A stretch of 64,000 nt of DNA from Shewanella maritima (lineage in GTDB: Bacteria > Pseudomonadota > Gammaproteobacteria > Enterobacterales > Shewanellaceae), in the NCBI RefSeq assembly GCF_004295345.1, contig NZ_CP036200.1:2944001-3008000 (forward strand), written 5' to 3'. The position numbers and the translations under genes were made by a program. Shown here piece by piece: positions 28,799 to 38,024 of this stretch. Below the pieces are notes generated by a model. That model made no database searches. It saw nothing but the letters and a program-made list of their open reading frames with translations, and was not told the DNA's origin. Within the stretch, counting starts at the first letter, position 1; each line of letters begins with the position of its first letter.

Positions 28799-28917
28799 TG
28801 AGTAACGATACAGATAGTAACAGTGTGTCAATTTTTTGGCAAGTGACATTTTATTGTCGTCTTGTGATTAAGCTCAAATTCATAAAAAAGTCGTAAGCTT
28901 CGTGAAACTTGTGAAAA

Positions 28918-28943
28918 CCAATACTGTCTAATTTGAGTATTGG
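28918..28943. repeat. Inverted repeat upstream of small orphan gene
   Basis: CCAATACT and AGTATTGG flank ten bases, 35 bases before the start codon at 28978. The position fits an operator. Confidence 0.4.
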
Positions 28944-28977
28944 AAAAACATAGAACAATTTTACAGCCGGAGGCAGT

Positions 28978-29190
28978 ATGCGCATGTTTCCCGTTTATTC
29001 TCCTAAACTCATCGCTAAGCATGTCAGAATTTTCTTAACTGGGGTGATTTGGGTCAAGGATCTCGGTCAACTTGAGTTTTCAAATGGGCGCTTTTTGATG
29101 CCTAAACGTAGTCTTCCACAGGTAAGAAAAGCTATTTCTGAGCTTAACTCGCTACTTGAGTCGCAAAAGGTGAGTCCGAGCCCTGCTTAG
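28978..29190 (+). CDS. Small hypothetical protein, 70 residues
   Basis: A basic soluble protein of 70 residues with an excellent ribosome-binding site (GGAGG seven bases before ATG). The centre LEFSNGRFLMPKRSLPQVRKAISE is consistent with a small beta-alpha domain, and the C terminus is Ser/Pro rich. I do not recognise a family. A bidirectional terminator follows at 29255. An inverted repeat lies just upstream and could bind a regulator. Confidence 0.65.
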   Translation: MRMFPVYSPKLIAKHVRIFLTGVIWVKDLGQLEFSNGRFLMPKRSLPQVRKAISELNSLLESQKVSPSPA

Positions 29191-29254
29191 ATAATATGAG
29201 AGCTTCACGCAGCTTTTAGCATGTTAGTCTTCATAAACAACAATTCGTAAATAT

Positions 29255-29284
29255 AAAAAGAGCAGGCCATTGCCTGCTCTTTTT
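29255..29284. terminator. Bidirectional terminator between small orphan gene and zapB
   Basis: Stem AAAAAGAGCAGG / CCTGCTCTTTTT with a six-base loop, symmetrical for both strands. Confidence 0.9.
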
Positions 29285-29396
29285 ATATTAATCTTGCCCT
29301 CACTGCAAAGGGCTAGCTAGACACTCAGTCGTTGCTTTGACTACTCACGCTATTTCAGTAGCTGAGGGTATGACACGAGTGCTAGAAATCAGCTAA

Positions 29397-29597
29397 TTAG
29401 GTTTCGCTATTTAGCAATCCAACAAGGCCGTTCACCTTGTCATTCCATGAGTTTAGATCTTGCTGAAGCTGCTCATTTTTAGCAGTAAGCTGTTCGTTCT
29501 TTTGTTTCTCTTCTTCGAGCTCCATTTTTAGTAGCTCTACACTTTCAAGTGTTGCTTGGATCTTGCTTTCCAGTTGGGACAATAGTTCAAGGCTCAT
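29397..29597 (-). CDS. zapB: Cell division protein ZapB
   Basis: Short coiled-coil protein that links ZapA/FtsZ to MatP at the division site. The 66-residue product from the ATG at 29597 is almost entirely one coiled coil ([20 protein letters not shown], then repeated [16 protein letters not shown]). It matches the E. coli ZapB start MSLE and the C-terminal W-x5-GLLG-like end. An upstream ATG at 29618 gives seven extra residues, but AGGA spacing supports 29597. Confidence 0.9.
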   Translation of the reverse strand: MSLELLSQLESKIQATLESVELLKMELEEEKQKNEQLTAKNEQLQQDLNSWNDKVNGLVGLLNSET

Positions 29598-29705
29598 GGC
29601 GCGTCCTGTCAGTTTCATGGTGGAGTCTTGATTCTATCAGTGCCAGCCCTGATAGGAACAGCAGAAAACGTTAAGTGACGATAAATTAATCTAAAATAAT
29701 GACTT

Positions 29706-29968
29706 TATACCCAAGCAACTTCGATATACAGGGTGCAGAGCATCTGATTCGGTTCAGTTCGAGGCGAAAAGTCGACGTAATGGCATTCTCTTTCTAGGCG
29801 TTTCAACAAAGAAATGGGCCTAATGAGTCGCTCCCAAAGGGCGATTTTGATTGTCTTTCATGCTTTGTTGCTGACTATTAACGTAGAGTAACTATGTATC
29901 AAATCCTCGCCGAGCCTGAAAACCAATCTATTCTCGCTGAACATGCATCTTGAGGTTGTTTGGGTATA
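29706..29968. mobile_element. MITE-like repeat (family A)
   Basis: A 263-base non-coding element between zapB and ilvE with terminal inverted repeats tatacccaagcaacttc and gaggttgtttgggtata, of which 15 of 17 bases agree. No coding frame or transposase is inside. Elements with TATACCCAA ends are, from general knowledge, common dispersed repeats in Shewanella and relatives. No clear target duplication is visible. Confidence 0.75.
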
Positions 29969-30074
29969 TGTAAGTGCAAGCTCGTTCAAGTAATCATCAT
30001 TAGCGATTTGAGTAGAATCTGGGTGCTTGTTCATTTCAATTGACGTATTTTAGTTGAAGATTAAACACGACAAC

Positions 30075-30103
30075 TTGACTTTGTTAGTCAGCCTCCATAG
30101 TCT
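30075..30103 (+). promoter_or_regulatory. Putative ilvE promoter
   Basis: TTGACT and TAGTCT separated by 17 bases, about 28 bases before the ATG. Confidence 0.5.
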
Positions 30104-30131
30104 GCAAGCTCTGTTTTAAAGGTGGTATGCA

Positions 30132-31232
30132 ATGGAAATAAAATATAATTTAAAACCCGCTTCAGAGCGCCGCACTGAGCAATTCAAGCCAGAAGGTAAT
30201 GTTGGCTTTGGTAAGCTTAGAACTGATCACATGTTTTTGATGGATTATCGTGACGGTGAGTGGGTCGACCCGCGTATTGTGCCTTATGGACCATTTGAAA
30301 TGGCGCCAGGGGCAATGACATTGCATTATGGCCAATCAATTTTTGAAGGTGCAAAAGCCTTTAAGCATGATGATGGCGAAATCTATACCTTCCGTCTCAA
30401 CAAAAATGCCCAGCGTATGAATCGCTCGGCAGACATCGTATGTATTCCGAATATTGATGAGCAGCTCCAAGTGGATGCCATCAACGCTTTGATTGATGTT
30501 GATCGCTTATGGTTCCCAGAGCAAGATGGTGCCTGTTTGTACATTCGTCCATTCATCTTTGCAACAGAAGACCGTCTATCAGTTAGCCCAAGTGAGCAGT
30601 ACACCTTCTGCGTCATGTTAAGTCCATCTGGCGCGTATTACTCAGCTGATGGCGTTAATGAAGGTATTCGTTTACTTATCAGTACTGAGTTCCACCGCGC
30701 TGTTTCTGGTGGCACGGGCGCTTCTAAAGCTGCCGGTAACTATGCGGCATCACTACGTGCTGGCAAGGCTGCTGCAGAGTACGGCGCAGCGCAGGTTTTG
30801 TATTTGGACTCAACCAATACTCAGATTGAAGAAGTGGGCGCGATGAATCACTTCCACATCCTAAAAGATGGCACTGTCATTATTCCTGAGTTTACTGACA
30901 CCATTTTAAAATCTATTACCTCGCAATCTATCATGGAGCTTGGTGAGCAACTTGGCTGCGAAGTGCGCCAGGAAACAGTCATGCTCGATAAGTTTATCGC
31001 TGATATTGAAGCTGGTGAGATTGTTGAAGCTGGCGGTTTTGGCACTGCAGCTGTGGTTTCTCCAGTGAGCTCGTATATCTTCGAAGATGGCCGTATCGTG
31101 ACGGTTGGTGATGGCAGTGTTGGCCCACGAATTAAGCGTATCTATCAGGTTTATACTGATATGCAAAAAGGCTTGATGGCAGCACCTGAGGGCTGGGTAC
31201 AAAAAGTTGAGCGCGTTGCACCGCAAGGTTAA
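30132..31232 (+). CDS. ilvE: Branched-chain amino acid aminotransferase, class II type
   Basis: PLP-dependent fold-type IV enzyme for the last step of Ile, Val and Leu synthesis. At 366 residues it is longer than E. coli IlvE (about 309) and matches the BCAT group with FEMAPGAMTLHYGQSIFEGAKAF, YIRPFIFATE, and the PLP-lysine region GGTGASKAAGNYAASL. VGAMNHFHIL and GTAAVVSPV follow. It is separate from the ilvGMDA operon about 12 kb away. AAGGTGG precedes the ATG, and a terminator follows. Confidence 0.94.
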   Translation: MEIKYNLKPASERRTEQFKPEGNVGFGKLRTDHMFLMDYRDGEWVDPRIVPYGPFEMAPGAMTLHYGQSIFEGAKAFKHDDGEIYTFRLNKNAQRMNRSADIVCIPNIDEQLQVDAINALIDVDRLWFPEQDGACLYIRPFIFATEDRLSVSPSEQYTFCVMLSPSGAYYSADGVNEGIRLLISTEFHRAVSGGTGASKAAGNYAASLRAGKAAAEYGAAQVLYLDSTNTQIEEVGAMNHFHILKDGTVIIPEFTDTILKSITSQSIMELGEQLGCEVRQETVMLDKFIADIEAGEIVEAGGFGTAAVVSPVSSYIFEDGRIVTVGDGSVGPRIKRIYQVYTDMQKGLMAAPEGWVQKVERVAPQG

Positions 31233-31249
31233 TTTGCAGATATAAATTG

Positions 31250-31276
31250 AAAAAGGCGCCGATGGCGCCTTTTTTG
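31250..31276 (+). terminator. ilvE terminator, bidirectional
   Basis: AAAAAGGCGCC / GGCGCCTTTTT with a three-base loop. It also lies 90 bases downstream of the convergent GGDEF/EAL gene. Confidence 0.92.
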
Positions 31277-31365
31277 TGAGCAATTTCTGATGTGAGTGAT
31301 TTCTGATGTGAGTTTGCTAGACCTGCACAAGAAATGCTTGTTCCTATTTCGCCGCTACTTAGCTG

Positions 31366-34300
31366 CTACTCTAAAGCCAATCCTTTTGGTAGTGCCAGGC
31401 GTTTCTTCTTCTCTTCAGTCAGTAAGGCTAAACAGTCTTCAGGTGATAGTGGCTTGCTGAGTAAGAAGCCTTGGACTTGGTCACAGCCATCTTCTTTTAA
31501 GAATGACAGCTGCGCCTGAGTTTCTACGCCTTCTGCCACTACATTTAACTCAAGACTGTGAGCAAGGGTAATGATTGCACTGGTAATTGCTGCATCATCT
31601 GGGTCTTCAGTAATATCACGTACGAATTCGCGGTCGATTTTCAAAGTATCAATCGGGAAACGTTTTAGGTAACTCAAACTTGAATAGCCGGTTCCAAAAT
31701 CATCAACCGCAATGGTAAGTCCCAACGCTTTGAGCTGTGACAAAATATCTACCGAGTCTTGTGGGTTACCCATAATCATAGATTCAGTAAGCTCTAGCTC
31801 TAAGGCGCTTGCTGGCAAACCGGATACCGCAAGGGCTACCTCAATGGTCGAGATAATATCAGCTTTTAACTGTCTGGCTGACAGGTTTACTGCCACTGAA
31901 ATATCTTCAAACCCGGCTTGATGCCATTGTGCTAGCTGACCGCAAGCCTGGTTAATTGCCCAGTGGCCGATTTGGTTAATCATGCCTGTTTCTTCTGCCA
32001 GTGGAATAAACTCTGCTGGCGAGATAAAGCCTAGCTCTGGGCTTTCCCAGCGAAGCAGTGCTTCTAGGCCGATGATCTGCTGAGTTTTAACGTCATATTT
32101 AGGTTGATATACCAAATACAGCTCTTCTTTGCTCATGGCTTGTTTTAGACCTGCTTCAAGCTGTACATGGCGCGTCGCATACTTATTGAGTTGCTCGGTA
32201 TAGAACTGGAAGTTGTTACGCCCAAGCGATTTGGCGTGATACATGGCTGTATCTGCGTACTTGGTTAGGTTAGTGGTGTCAGTCGCATCGTTTGGATACA
32301 AGCTAATGCCTATCGACGGCGAAATGGTGAGCGTCTTATCATCCAATAAAAATGGCGTTTGGAAAGCGTGCAGCACCTTCTCAGCGATTACAGTGGCGGC
32401 TTTGGTTTTGGCAACCCCTTCAAGGACGATGGTAAATTCATCGCCGCCTAAACGCGCGACAGTATCGCCTTCACGCACTGAGTTTTGTAAGCGACTTGCC
32501 ACGGCTTTAAGCAGTAAGTCACCAATGTGGTGACCCATTGAGTCGTTAATGTGTTTAAAACGATCCAGATCGAGGAACAGCAAGGCGACGATTGAATTGG
32601 CTCGATGGGCTTTAGTGAGCGCTTGATTTAGCCTGTCCTGGAATAAGGTGCGATTTGGCAGACCAGTTAATGGGTCAAAGTTTGCCAGTACCCGCAGGTC
32701 TTCTTCGGCTTTTTTACGTGCAGTAATATCGGTAAATACTGCAACAAAGTGGCTGGTTTCCCCCTTGTTATCAAGTACCTGGTTGATTTCAAGCCAAGCG
32801 AGAATACCTTTGCGATCTTTGGTGCGAATTTTAATCTCGCCAGCCCAGTGCTTATGGCGCAGCAATTGACGTTCAACTGCTTGATAAAATTCACGTGAGC
32901 GTTTACCCATAGCGAGGAACAAGAAGTGCTTGCCAGCGACTTCTTTGGGCTTAAAACCGGTAATACGGCTAAAGGCAGGGTTAACCGAGCGCACGCGGTA
33001 GTCTAGTTCGCCTACCACAACCGCCTCGTTCATACTAAACAGCACTTGCGATGACAGCTTGAGTTCGTTCTCCGTGACTTTTCGATTAGTAATATCTTTG
33101 TGAGTGCCCGCCATACGTACGGGGGCATTTTTGTTGTCACGCTCTACAACCTGACCTCGGTCAAGCAGCCATATCCATTTACCCGGCTCTGACTCAATAC
33201 GATATTCAGCTTCAAAAAACTCACTGTTACCTTCAAGATGCTGGTTAAGTAGGGCCTGTACCTTAGGTTTATCTTCGTTGTGAATATTTTTAATCAGCAG
33301 CTGATTTTCGCTTTCGATTTGAATTGGCAATGATAAGTTGGTGCGATAAACCGCATCTTCTTTAATGTTCCAGTCCCACATACCATCGCCAGATGCCCAA
33401 AGCGCGAGTTTTAATCGCTCTTCTGAGGCGCGAATACTGGTTTCGAACTCTTTACGCTGTAGCACCTTCTGTCTGCGTGAAATCCACAAAATGGCGATAG
33501 CCGTGAGCGCAAGCAAGGTATACAGCAGATAGGCAAAGCGGGTCATATAAAATGGTGGGATCACCGATACGGACACGGTTAGCTCAGGCTCGGCGAATGG
33601 GTTGTTACCAAGTGCATGTCTCACTTCAAGTTGGTACTCACCTGGCGGCAGATTGGTGTAGGTGATCTTGCTACCATCTTTGAGGTCATGCCAGCGCTGA
33701 TCAAAGTTTGTGAGTCGGTAACTAAAGCGATTCAGGCCAGGATAGAGGAAGTTAAGTGAGCTGACTTCAAAGCTAATCACTTGTTTCTCGTAAGGCATGT
33801 CAATATGCGGCGTAGATGCTAGGTCGAGAATAGGATGGCTAGTCTCACCTATGGTGTATTGAGTTAACGCCAGTGGAGTTGTCGGGCGTTTGATTGGCAC
33901 TTGCTGTGGTGAGAAGTGGTTAATACCATTGATGCCACCAAACCACATATCGCCGTTGGCATCTTTATGAGTCACACCTCCATTAAATTCATTTGCCTGC
34001 AAGCCTTCATGTTGGTTGTAGCTAATAAAGCTTTGATCTGTTGGGTTATAACGGGTGATCCCTGAATTAGTGCTAAGCCAAAGGTGACCCTGATCGTCTT
34101 CCAGCATGCCATAAACAGTGTTGCTTACTTTGTCGGCATTTACATCGACACGCTCAAATGAGAACACACCATAGGCCGTTGATAAGCGATCGATACCGGC
34201 ATGAGTGGCAACCCAGAAATCGCCATTTTTAGTGAGTAGGAAGTCGCGCACGCGATTATCGCTCAAGCTATCAGGCTTGTTCTTCTCATGTTGCAGAAAG

Positions 34301-35946
34301 TCGAGCTGCTTTTCCTCTGGCTTTAAACGAACTAAGCCGCCCATAGTGCCTAACCATAAATGGTCTTGATCGTAATGAATTTTGATAATTCGGTGCTTAA
34401 AGGGTGAGTAGTCATCTTGAAAGCCAAAGTTGTAGGCGTACATGACATCAGTATTTTCAGAGATGAAATATAAACCAAGCTTGGTGGCAACCCAAACCCT
34501 GTGTTTATCATCTATCGCTAGGCTAATCGCTTTGGTATCGGCTCTTAACTTGGGGTCGGCTTGTACTACCATTTTGAATTGGTTGTTTTTGTCTAACTTA
34601 CCAACGCCATAATTAGAGGCGAACCATAGGCTACCTTGACGGTCCTGAATGATGTCGCCAATAGAGATTTTAAGCTGTGACTCAGGCGTAGAAAGCGCTC
34701 TTGCAAACAATTGATTGATGTATTGGTATTGATTGTTATTGTCGAGGTATTTGACTCCAGCCCCTTCAGTACCTATCCATAACTTGCCGTTATTGGCGCG
34801 ATAGATTGCGCGGATCATGTTCGCCATACGCTGGCGTTCGCTGCGGTAGTCAAACAGATGGTTAAAGTACTGATGGCTTAAGTCGAGCTGATCAATTCCT
34901 GCGTATCCCATGCCGAGCCACAATACGCCGTTGCGGTCTAGCAGCAGTTTTTGCACGCTGTTTTCTTTGACGCTTGATAGTCGCTGTGGGTCATGTGTAT
35001 GAACTTTGGTTTGCCATTTACTGCCGTCGAAGTCGAGCTGGAAAACACCCTCATTATTGCTGATGGCCCAAACTTGAGTTGGGCTGACAACGACAAAATC
35101 TTGAATAAAGCCTAAGTCGTTATAGCTGTAGTCTTTAGTCCAGATGAGTTGTTTTTCATGGGTGTCGAGGTTGTAGCGCCAGATTTGGTTATCGATAGCA
35201 AGCCAAACTGAGTAAATCGAGCTTGAGCGGATTTTTCTAACTGACATACTTGATGGAATATCAAGTCGTATTATGGTGTTAGAGTCAATAGCGAAGGTGC
35301 CGCTATCTTGGGTGCCCACAATAACAAAATTGTCATCGATGTTGGCAACCTGAGTGATCTGAGGATGCACAGTGTTACCTAGGCTAATGGGGGAAACCTT
35401 GTTAGTTTTTAGCGAGACAATGAACAGCCCAGATTGAGTCCCTACCCATAATGTATCGCCAATCACATCTAGACTGGTGATCTGCAGTTCGCTTAAACCT
35501 TGCTCTTCACCAAAGTGGTTGAACTTGCCAGTGGTAATGTCTAGCCGGTTGAGACCACTATTAAACGTGCCCACCCATAAGCTTCCATCAGGTGACTGAG
35601 TAATGTCAGTAATATAGTTGCCAGAGATACTTGCATTGTTGTCGATGTTTTTTATAAAAAGCTGATACTCAACACCGTTGTAACTGTGTAGACCATCTTG
35701 AGTACCGACCCACAGCATGCCTGCTCTGTCCATAAACAGGCTGGTAATGGTGTTCTGGTTTAGCTTGTTGGCACTGACAAAACGCTGAAATTTTACTTCA
35801 GCGATATCGTTATAGCGGGATTGAGATTGCGCCGTTGCTGCGAGTGATAGAAAAACCACTGCAAACGTCATTAGTCGACTTAGCAAACAAGTTATATCAC
35901 TTAATTTCAAACGGCACCTGTTAACATTTACATTGCGAACATTCAT
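31366..35946 (-). CDS. Propeller-Y_Y_Y-PAS-PAS-GGDEF-EAL c-di-GMP protein
   Basis: A 1526-residue inner-membrane sensor for cyclic di-GMP turnover. After a signal-type helix (about residues 20-42), a periplasmic two-component-type beta-propeller spans about 50-690, with repeated LWVGT, LWLGT and LWLST blades. A Y_Y_Y domain (about 700-775, YEKQVISFEVSSLNFLYPGLNRFSYRLTNFDQ-type, in parts) and a transmembrane helix (about 785-805) follow. Then two PAS domains, a GGDEF domain with intact RLGGDEF (about 1163) and an EAL domain with intact EALLRW (about 1293), NLSARQL and DDFGTGYSSLSYLKRFP. Both catalytic domains look active. Ligand unknown; propellers of this type often sense polysaccharides. Confidence 0.9.
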   Translation of the reverse strand: MNVRNVNVNRCRLKLSDITCLLSRLMTFAVVFLSLAATAQSQSRYNDIAEVKFQRFVSANKLNQNTITSLFMDRAGMLWVGTQDGLHSYNGVEYQLFIKNIDNNASISGNYITDITQSPDGSLWVGTFNSGLNRLDITTGKFNHFGEEQGLSELQITSLDVIGDTLWVGTQSGLFIVSLKTNKVSPISLGNTVHPQITQVANIDDNFVIVGTQDSGTFAIDSNTIIRLDIPSSMSVRKIRSSSIYSVWLAIDNQIWRYNLDTHEKQLIWTKDYSYNDLGFIQDFVVVSPTQVWAISNNEGVFQLDFDGSKWQTKVHTHDPQRLSSVKENSVQKLLLDRNGVLWLGMGYAGIDQLDLSHQYFNHLFDYRSERQRMANMIRAIYRANNGKLWIGTEGAGVKYLDNNNQYQYINQLFARALSTPESQLKISIGDIIQDRQGSLWFASNYGVGKLDKNNQFKMVVQADPKLRADTKAISLAIDDKHRVWVATKLGLYFISENTDVMYAYNFGFQDDYSPFKHRIIKIHYDQDHLWLGTMGGLVRLKPEEKQLDFLQHEKNKPDSLSDNRVRDFLLTKNGDFWVATHAGIDRLSTAYGVFSFERVDVNADKVSNTVYGMLEDDQGHLWLSTNSGITRYNPTDQSFISYNQHEGLQANEFNGGVTHKDANGDMWFGGINGINHFSPQQVPIKRPTTPLALTQYTIGETSHPILDLASTPHIDMPYEKQVISFEVSSLNFLYPGLNRFSYRLTNFDQRWHDLKDGSKITYTNLPPGEYQLEVRHALGNNPFAEPELTVSVSVIPPFYMTRFAYLLYTLLALTAIAILWISRRQKVLQRKEFETSIRASEERLKLALWASGDGMWDWNIKEDAVYRTNLSLPIQIESENQLLIKNIHNEDKPKVQALLNQHLEGNSEFFEAEYRIESEPGKWIWLLDRGQVVERDNKNAPVRMAGTHKDITNRKVTENELKLSSQVLFSMNEAVVVGELDYRVRSVNPAFSRITGFKPKEVAGKHFLFLAMGKRSREFYQAVERQLLRHKHWAGEIKIRTKDRKGILAWLEINQVLDNKGETSHFVAVFTDITARKKAEEDLRVLANFDPLTGLPNRTLFQDRLNQALTKAHRANSIVALLFLDLDRFKHINDSMGHHIGDLLLKAVASRLQNSVREGDTVARLGGDEFTIVLEGVAKTKAATVIAEKVLHAFQTPFLLDDKTLTISPSIGISLYPNDATDTTNLTKYADTAMYHAKSLGRNNFQFYTEQLNKYATRHVQLEAGLKQAMSKEELYLVYQPKYDVKTQQIIGLEALLRWESPELGFISPAEFIPLAEETGMINQIGHWAINQACGQLAQWHQAGFEDISVAVNLSARQLKADIISTIEVALAVSGLPASALELELTESMIMGNPQDSVDILSQLKALGLTIAVDDFGTGYSSLSYLKRFPIDTLKIDREFVRDITEDPDDAAITSAIITLAHSLELNVVAEGVETQAQLSFLKEDGCDQVQGFLLSKPLSPEDCLALLTEEKKKRLALPKGLALE

Positions 35947-36046
35947 CTTACAATAATCTTACTTGTAAGCCGTGAAAATTCAATTCTTTAATCAAAATGC
36001 AGCTGGTTGTTAGCAGCTTTTTTTGTAAATTAGTGTCAGGCGAAAA

Positions 36047-36072
36047 AAAAGCGCACTTTAGTGCGCTTTTTA
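36047..36072. terminator. Terminator of the acyltransferase operon
   Basis: AAAAGCGCAC / GTGCGCTTTT with loop TTTA, A-run and T-run on opposite sides, so it can act in both directions. Confidence 0.85.
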
Positions 36073-36086
36073 TGGTCAATTTAGGT

Positions 36087-37004
36087 TTATGATTTTAAAT
36101 GATGCGAATCATACTCAGTAAGCACTTCATGGATTAGCGCATCTTTTTGTTCCCAAATTTGGTTTAGTTGGCGCTGAAACTCTACTCGATATTCAGCTTG
36201 TGAGAAATACTCGTCGGCGTTCACCTCAGGTACTGGTAGCACTTCAATTTTCATCACGACTTTTTTCACTCGACCATTCATCACCCCAAAAAGTACATCC
36301 TCCTGCGCGTCTGGGTAAACGAGTGTGATGTTAACTAGGCCTTCAAATTGCTCACCCATGGCAGATAGGGTAAAGGCGATACCGCCTGCTTTCGGGCGCA
36401 ATAAATAGCGATAGGGTGAGTTTTGTCTTTTGCGCTTATCTTCAGTAAAGCGGCTACCTTCTACATAGTTAATGATGGCAGTCGGTAAATATTTAAAGCG
36501 CGCGCATACCTTGCGTGTGGTTTCTAAATCTTTGCCCTTGAGCTTTGGGTTCTTTTTTAGTTTGGCTGGGCTTGTACGGTTCATAAACGGCATATCAAGC
36601 GCCCAGCAGCCTAAGCCCATGATCGGCACATATAGCAGTTCTTTTTTCAAAAAGAACTTTAGCATAGGTAGATGGTTACGCAGCAAGTAGGTTTTGGCCG
36701 CAATATCAAAGCCGCTAACATGGTTACAAATGAGCAAGTACCAACCATTTGGGCTTAGCTTTTCTAGCCCTTCCACGTCCCACTCAATATGAGTGATAAG
36801 CTTTAAAATACCGCCATTACAGGTCGCCCAACACCACATACAGCGGTTCATTAGGCGGGATAATTGTGTTCGGAATGCCTGGACAGGAATGAGCAGTTTT
36901 ACTATCCCACCAATACTAATAATACTGCCCCAAATGGTGGTATTGATAATAAGTAGCAAAGTACTTATTACAAACAAAATTGGGCCAGGTAGAAACGAAA
37001 GCAT
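36087..37004 (-). CDS. PlsC-type acyltransferase (YihG-like), downstream copy
   Basis: An inner-membrane acyltransferase of 305 residues. An N-terminal membrane helix is followed by the HX4D active site in NHVSGFD (about residue 94) and the second block NYVEGSRFT, then PKAGGIAF. It matches the 1-acylglycerol-3-phosphate acyltransferase superfamily, YihG-like branch. It starts six bases after a paralogous acyltransferase, so the two form an operon and probably arose by tandem duplication. Acyl acceptor unknown; phospholipid remodelling is plausible. Confidence 0.87.
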   Translation of the reverse strand: MLSFLPGPILFVISTLLLIINTTIWGSIISIGGIVKLLIPVQAFRTQLSRLMNRCMWCWATCNGGILKLITHIEWDVEGLEKLSPNGWYLLICNHVSGFDIAAKTYLLRNHLPMLKFFLKKELLYVPIMGLGCWALDMPFMNRTSPAKLKKNPKLKGKDLETTRKVCARFKYLPTAIINYVEGSRFTEDKRKRQNSPYRYLLRPKAGGIAFTLSAMGEQFEGLVNITLVYPDAQEDVLFGVMNGRVKKVVMKIEVLPVPEVNADEYFSQAEYRVEFQRQLNQIWEQKDALIHEVLTEYDSHHLKS

Positions 37005-37010
37005 TAAGCC

Positions 37011-37949
37011 TTATACCTCTTGTTTAACTTGCTCAGTAGATGCATTTAGTGGTGCATCGAGTTGGGCCGATATCTGATTAAGCTCGCTTAGACGTTCATC
37101 TTTAGCTAGCCAGATTTGATTTAAGTGTTCCTGGAAGTCAATTTTAAATTGGCGGTCATTTATATAGTCACCGCGCATGGCGTCAGGTATCGCTTGAATC
37201 TGAATATCCACATTGACTTCGTCAAGTTCGCCACAAATATACTCCCAAAATGTCGGCACACGGTTTGGGTAATGGATTGTGACATCAACTAAGGTGTTAA
37301 TTTGTTCACCTAACATTGATAGCGCAAATGCCATGCCGCCAGCTTTGGGCTTGAGCAAATGGTCAAATTGGCTACCTTGCTTGCTGTGCTTTTTATCGGT
37401 AAAGCGAGTACCTTCGACAAAGTTCATCACGCTAACAGGCTTGTATTTAAACTTTTCACAAGCGCGGCGCGTCTCTTCAATGTCTTTGCCTTTTAATTTA
37501 GGGTTCTTCTTGATTTGTGCATTGCTATAGCGGCGCATAAACGGGAAGTCTAGTGCCCACCAAGCCAAACCAAGAACTGGGACGTATATCAATTCTTGTT
37601 TTAAAAAGAACTTTAAAAACGGGATCTTACGGTTAAGTACTCGCTGCAAGATCAGAATATCTACCCAAGACTGGTGATTGGCTATCACCATGTACCACTG
37701 CTTTTCACTGAAGTTGCTGTCACCGGTTTGCTTAATTCGCAACGGGTGCATAACGGACTCAATGATCGTGTTGACGCTAATCCATGCTGAAGCACAATTA
37801 TCGAGAATATAACTACAAGCTGTTCTCAGTGACGCGATTGGAATCAATTTCACTATGCTGAAAATCAAGATCGGTACGATCCAAAAAAAGGTATTTAATA
37901 CATACCCTAAAAATGCGAATCCACCGCGGATTTTGGCAAATAGTGACAT
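37011..37949 (-). CDS. PlsC-type acyltransferase (YihG-like), upstream copy
   Basis: A 312-residue paralogue of the next gene. N-terminal membrane helices, HX4D motif in NHQSWVD (about residue 93), then FLKQELIYVPVLGLAWWALD, NFVEGTRFT and PKAGGMAFALSMLGEQI. It has a strong AAGGAGG ribosome-binding site. First gene of the two-gene operon. The two copies share block order and many residues but have diverged throughout, suggesting an old duplication. Confidence 0.87.
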   Translation of the reverse strand: MSLFAKIRGGFAFLGYVLNTFFWIVPILIFSIVKLIPIASLRTACSYILDNCASAWISVNTIIESVMHPLRIKQTGDSNFSEKQWYMVIANHQSWVDILILQRVLNRKIPFLKFFLKQELIYVPVLGLAWWALDFPFMRRYSNAQIKKNPKLKGKDIEETRRACEKFKYKPVSVMNFVEGTRFTDKKHSKQGSQFDHLLKPKAGGMAFALSMLGEQINTLVDVTIHYPNRVPTFWEYICGELDEVNVDIQIQAIPDAMRGDYINDRQFKIDFQEHLNQIWLAKDERLSELNQISAQLDAPLNASTEQVKQEV

Positions 37950-38024
37950 TCATTCCTCCTTAAATTAAATGGAGGCTTATGTTACTCGCACAAGAGCAAT
38001 TGCTCAATCTGTGACAGCAAATTT

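Noticed and set aside
28741..28831. Spot 42 (spf) small RNA near dsbA
   Set aside because: The sequence does not contain the conserved Spot 42 5' segment, and polA and engB, its usual neighbours, are absent.
28828..29022. A 64-codon minus-strand frame opposite the small orphan gene
   Set aside because: It overlaps the better-supported plus-strand gene and its ribosome-binding site; no motif.
35999..36025. Hairpin followed by eight T on the plus strand near the GGDEF/EAL gene start
   Set aside because: Only a five-base stem and no plus-strand gene to terminate.
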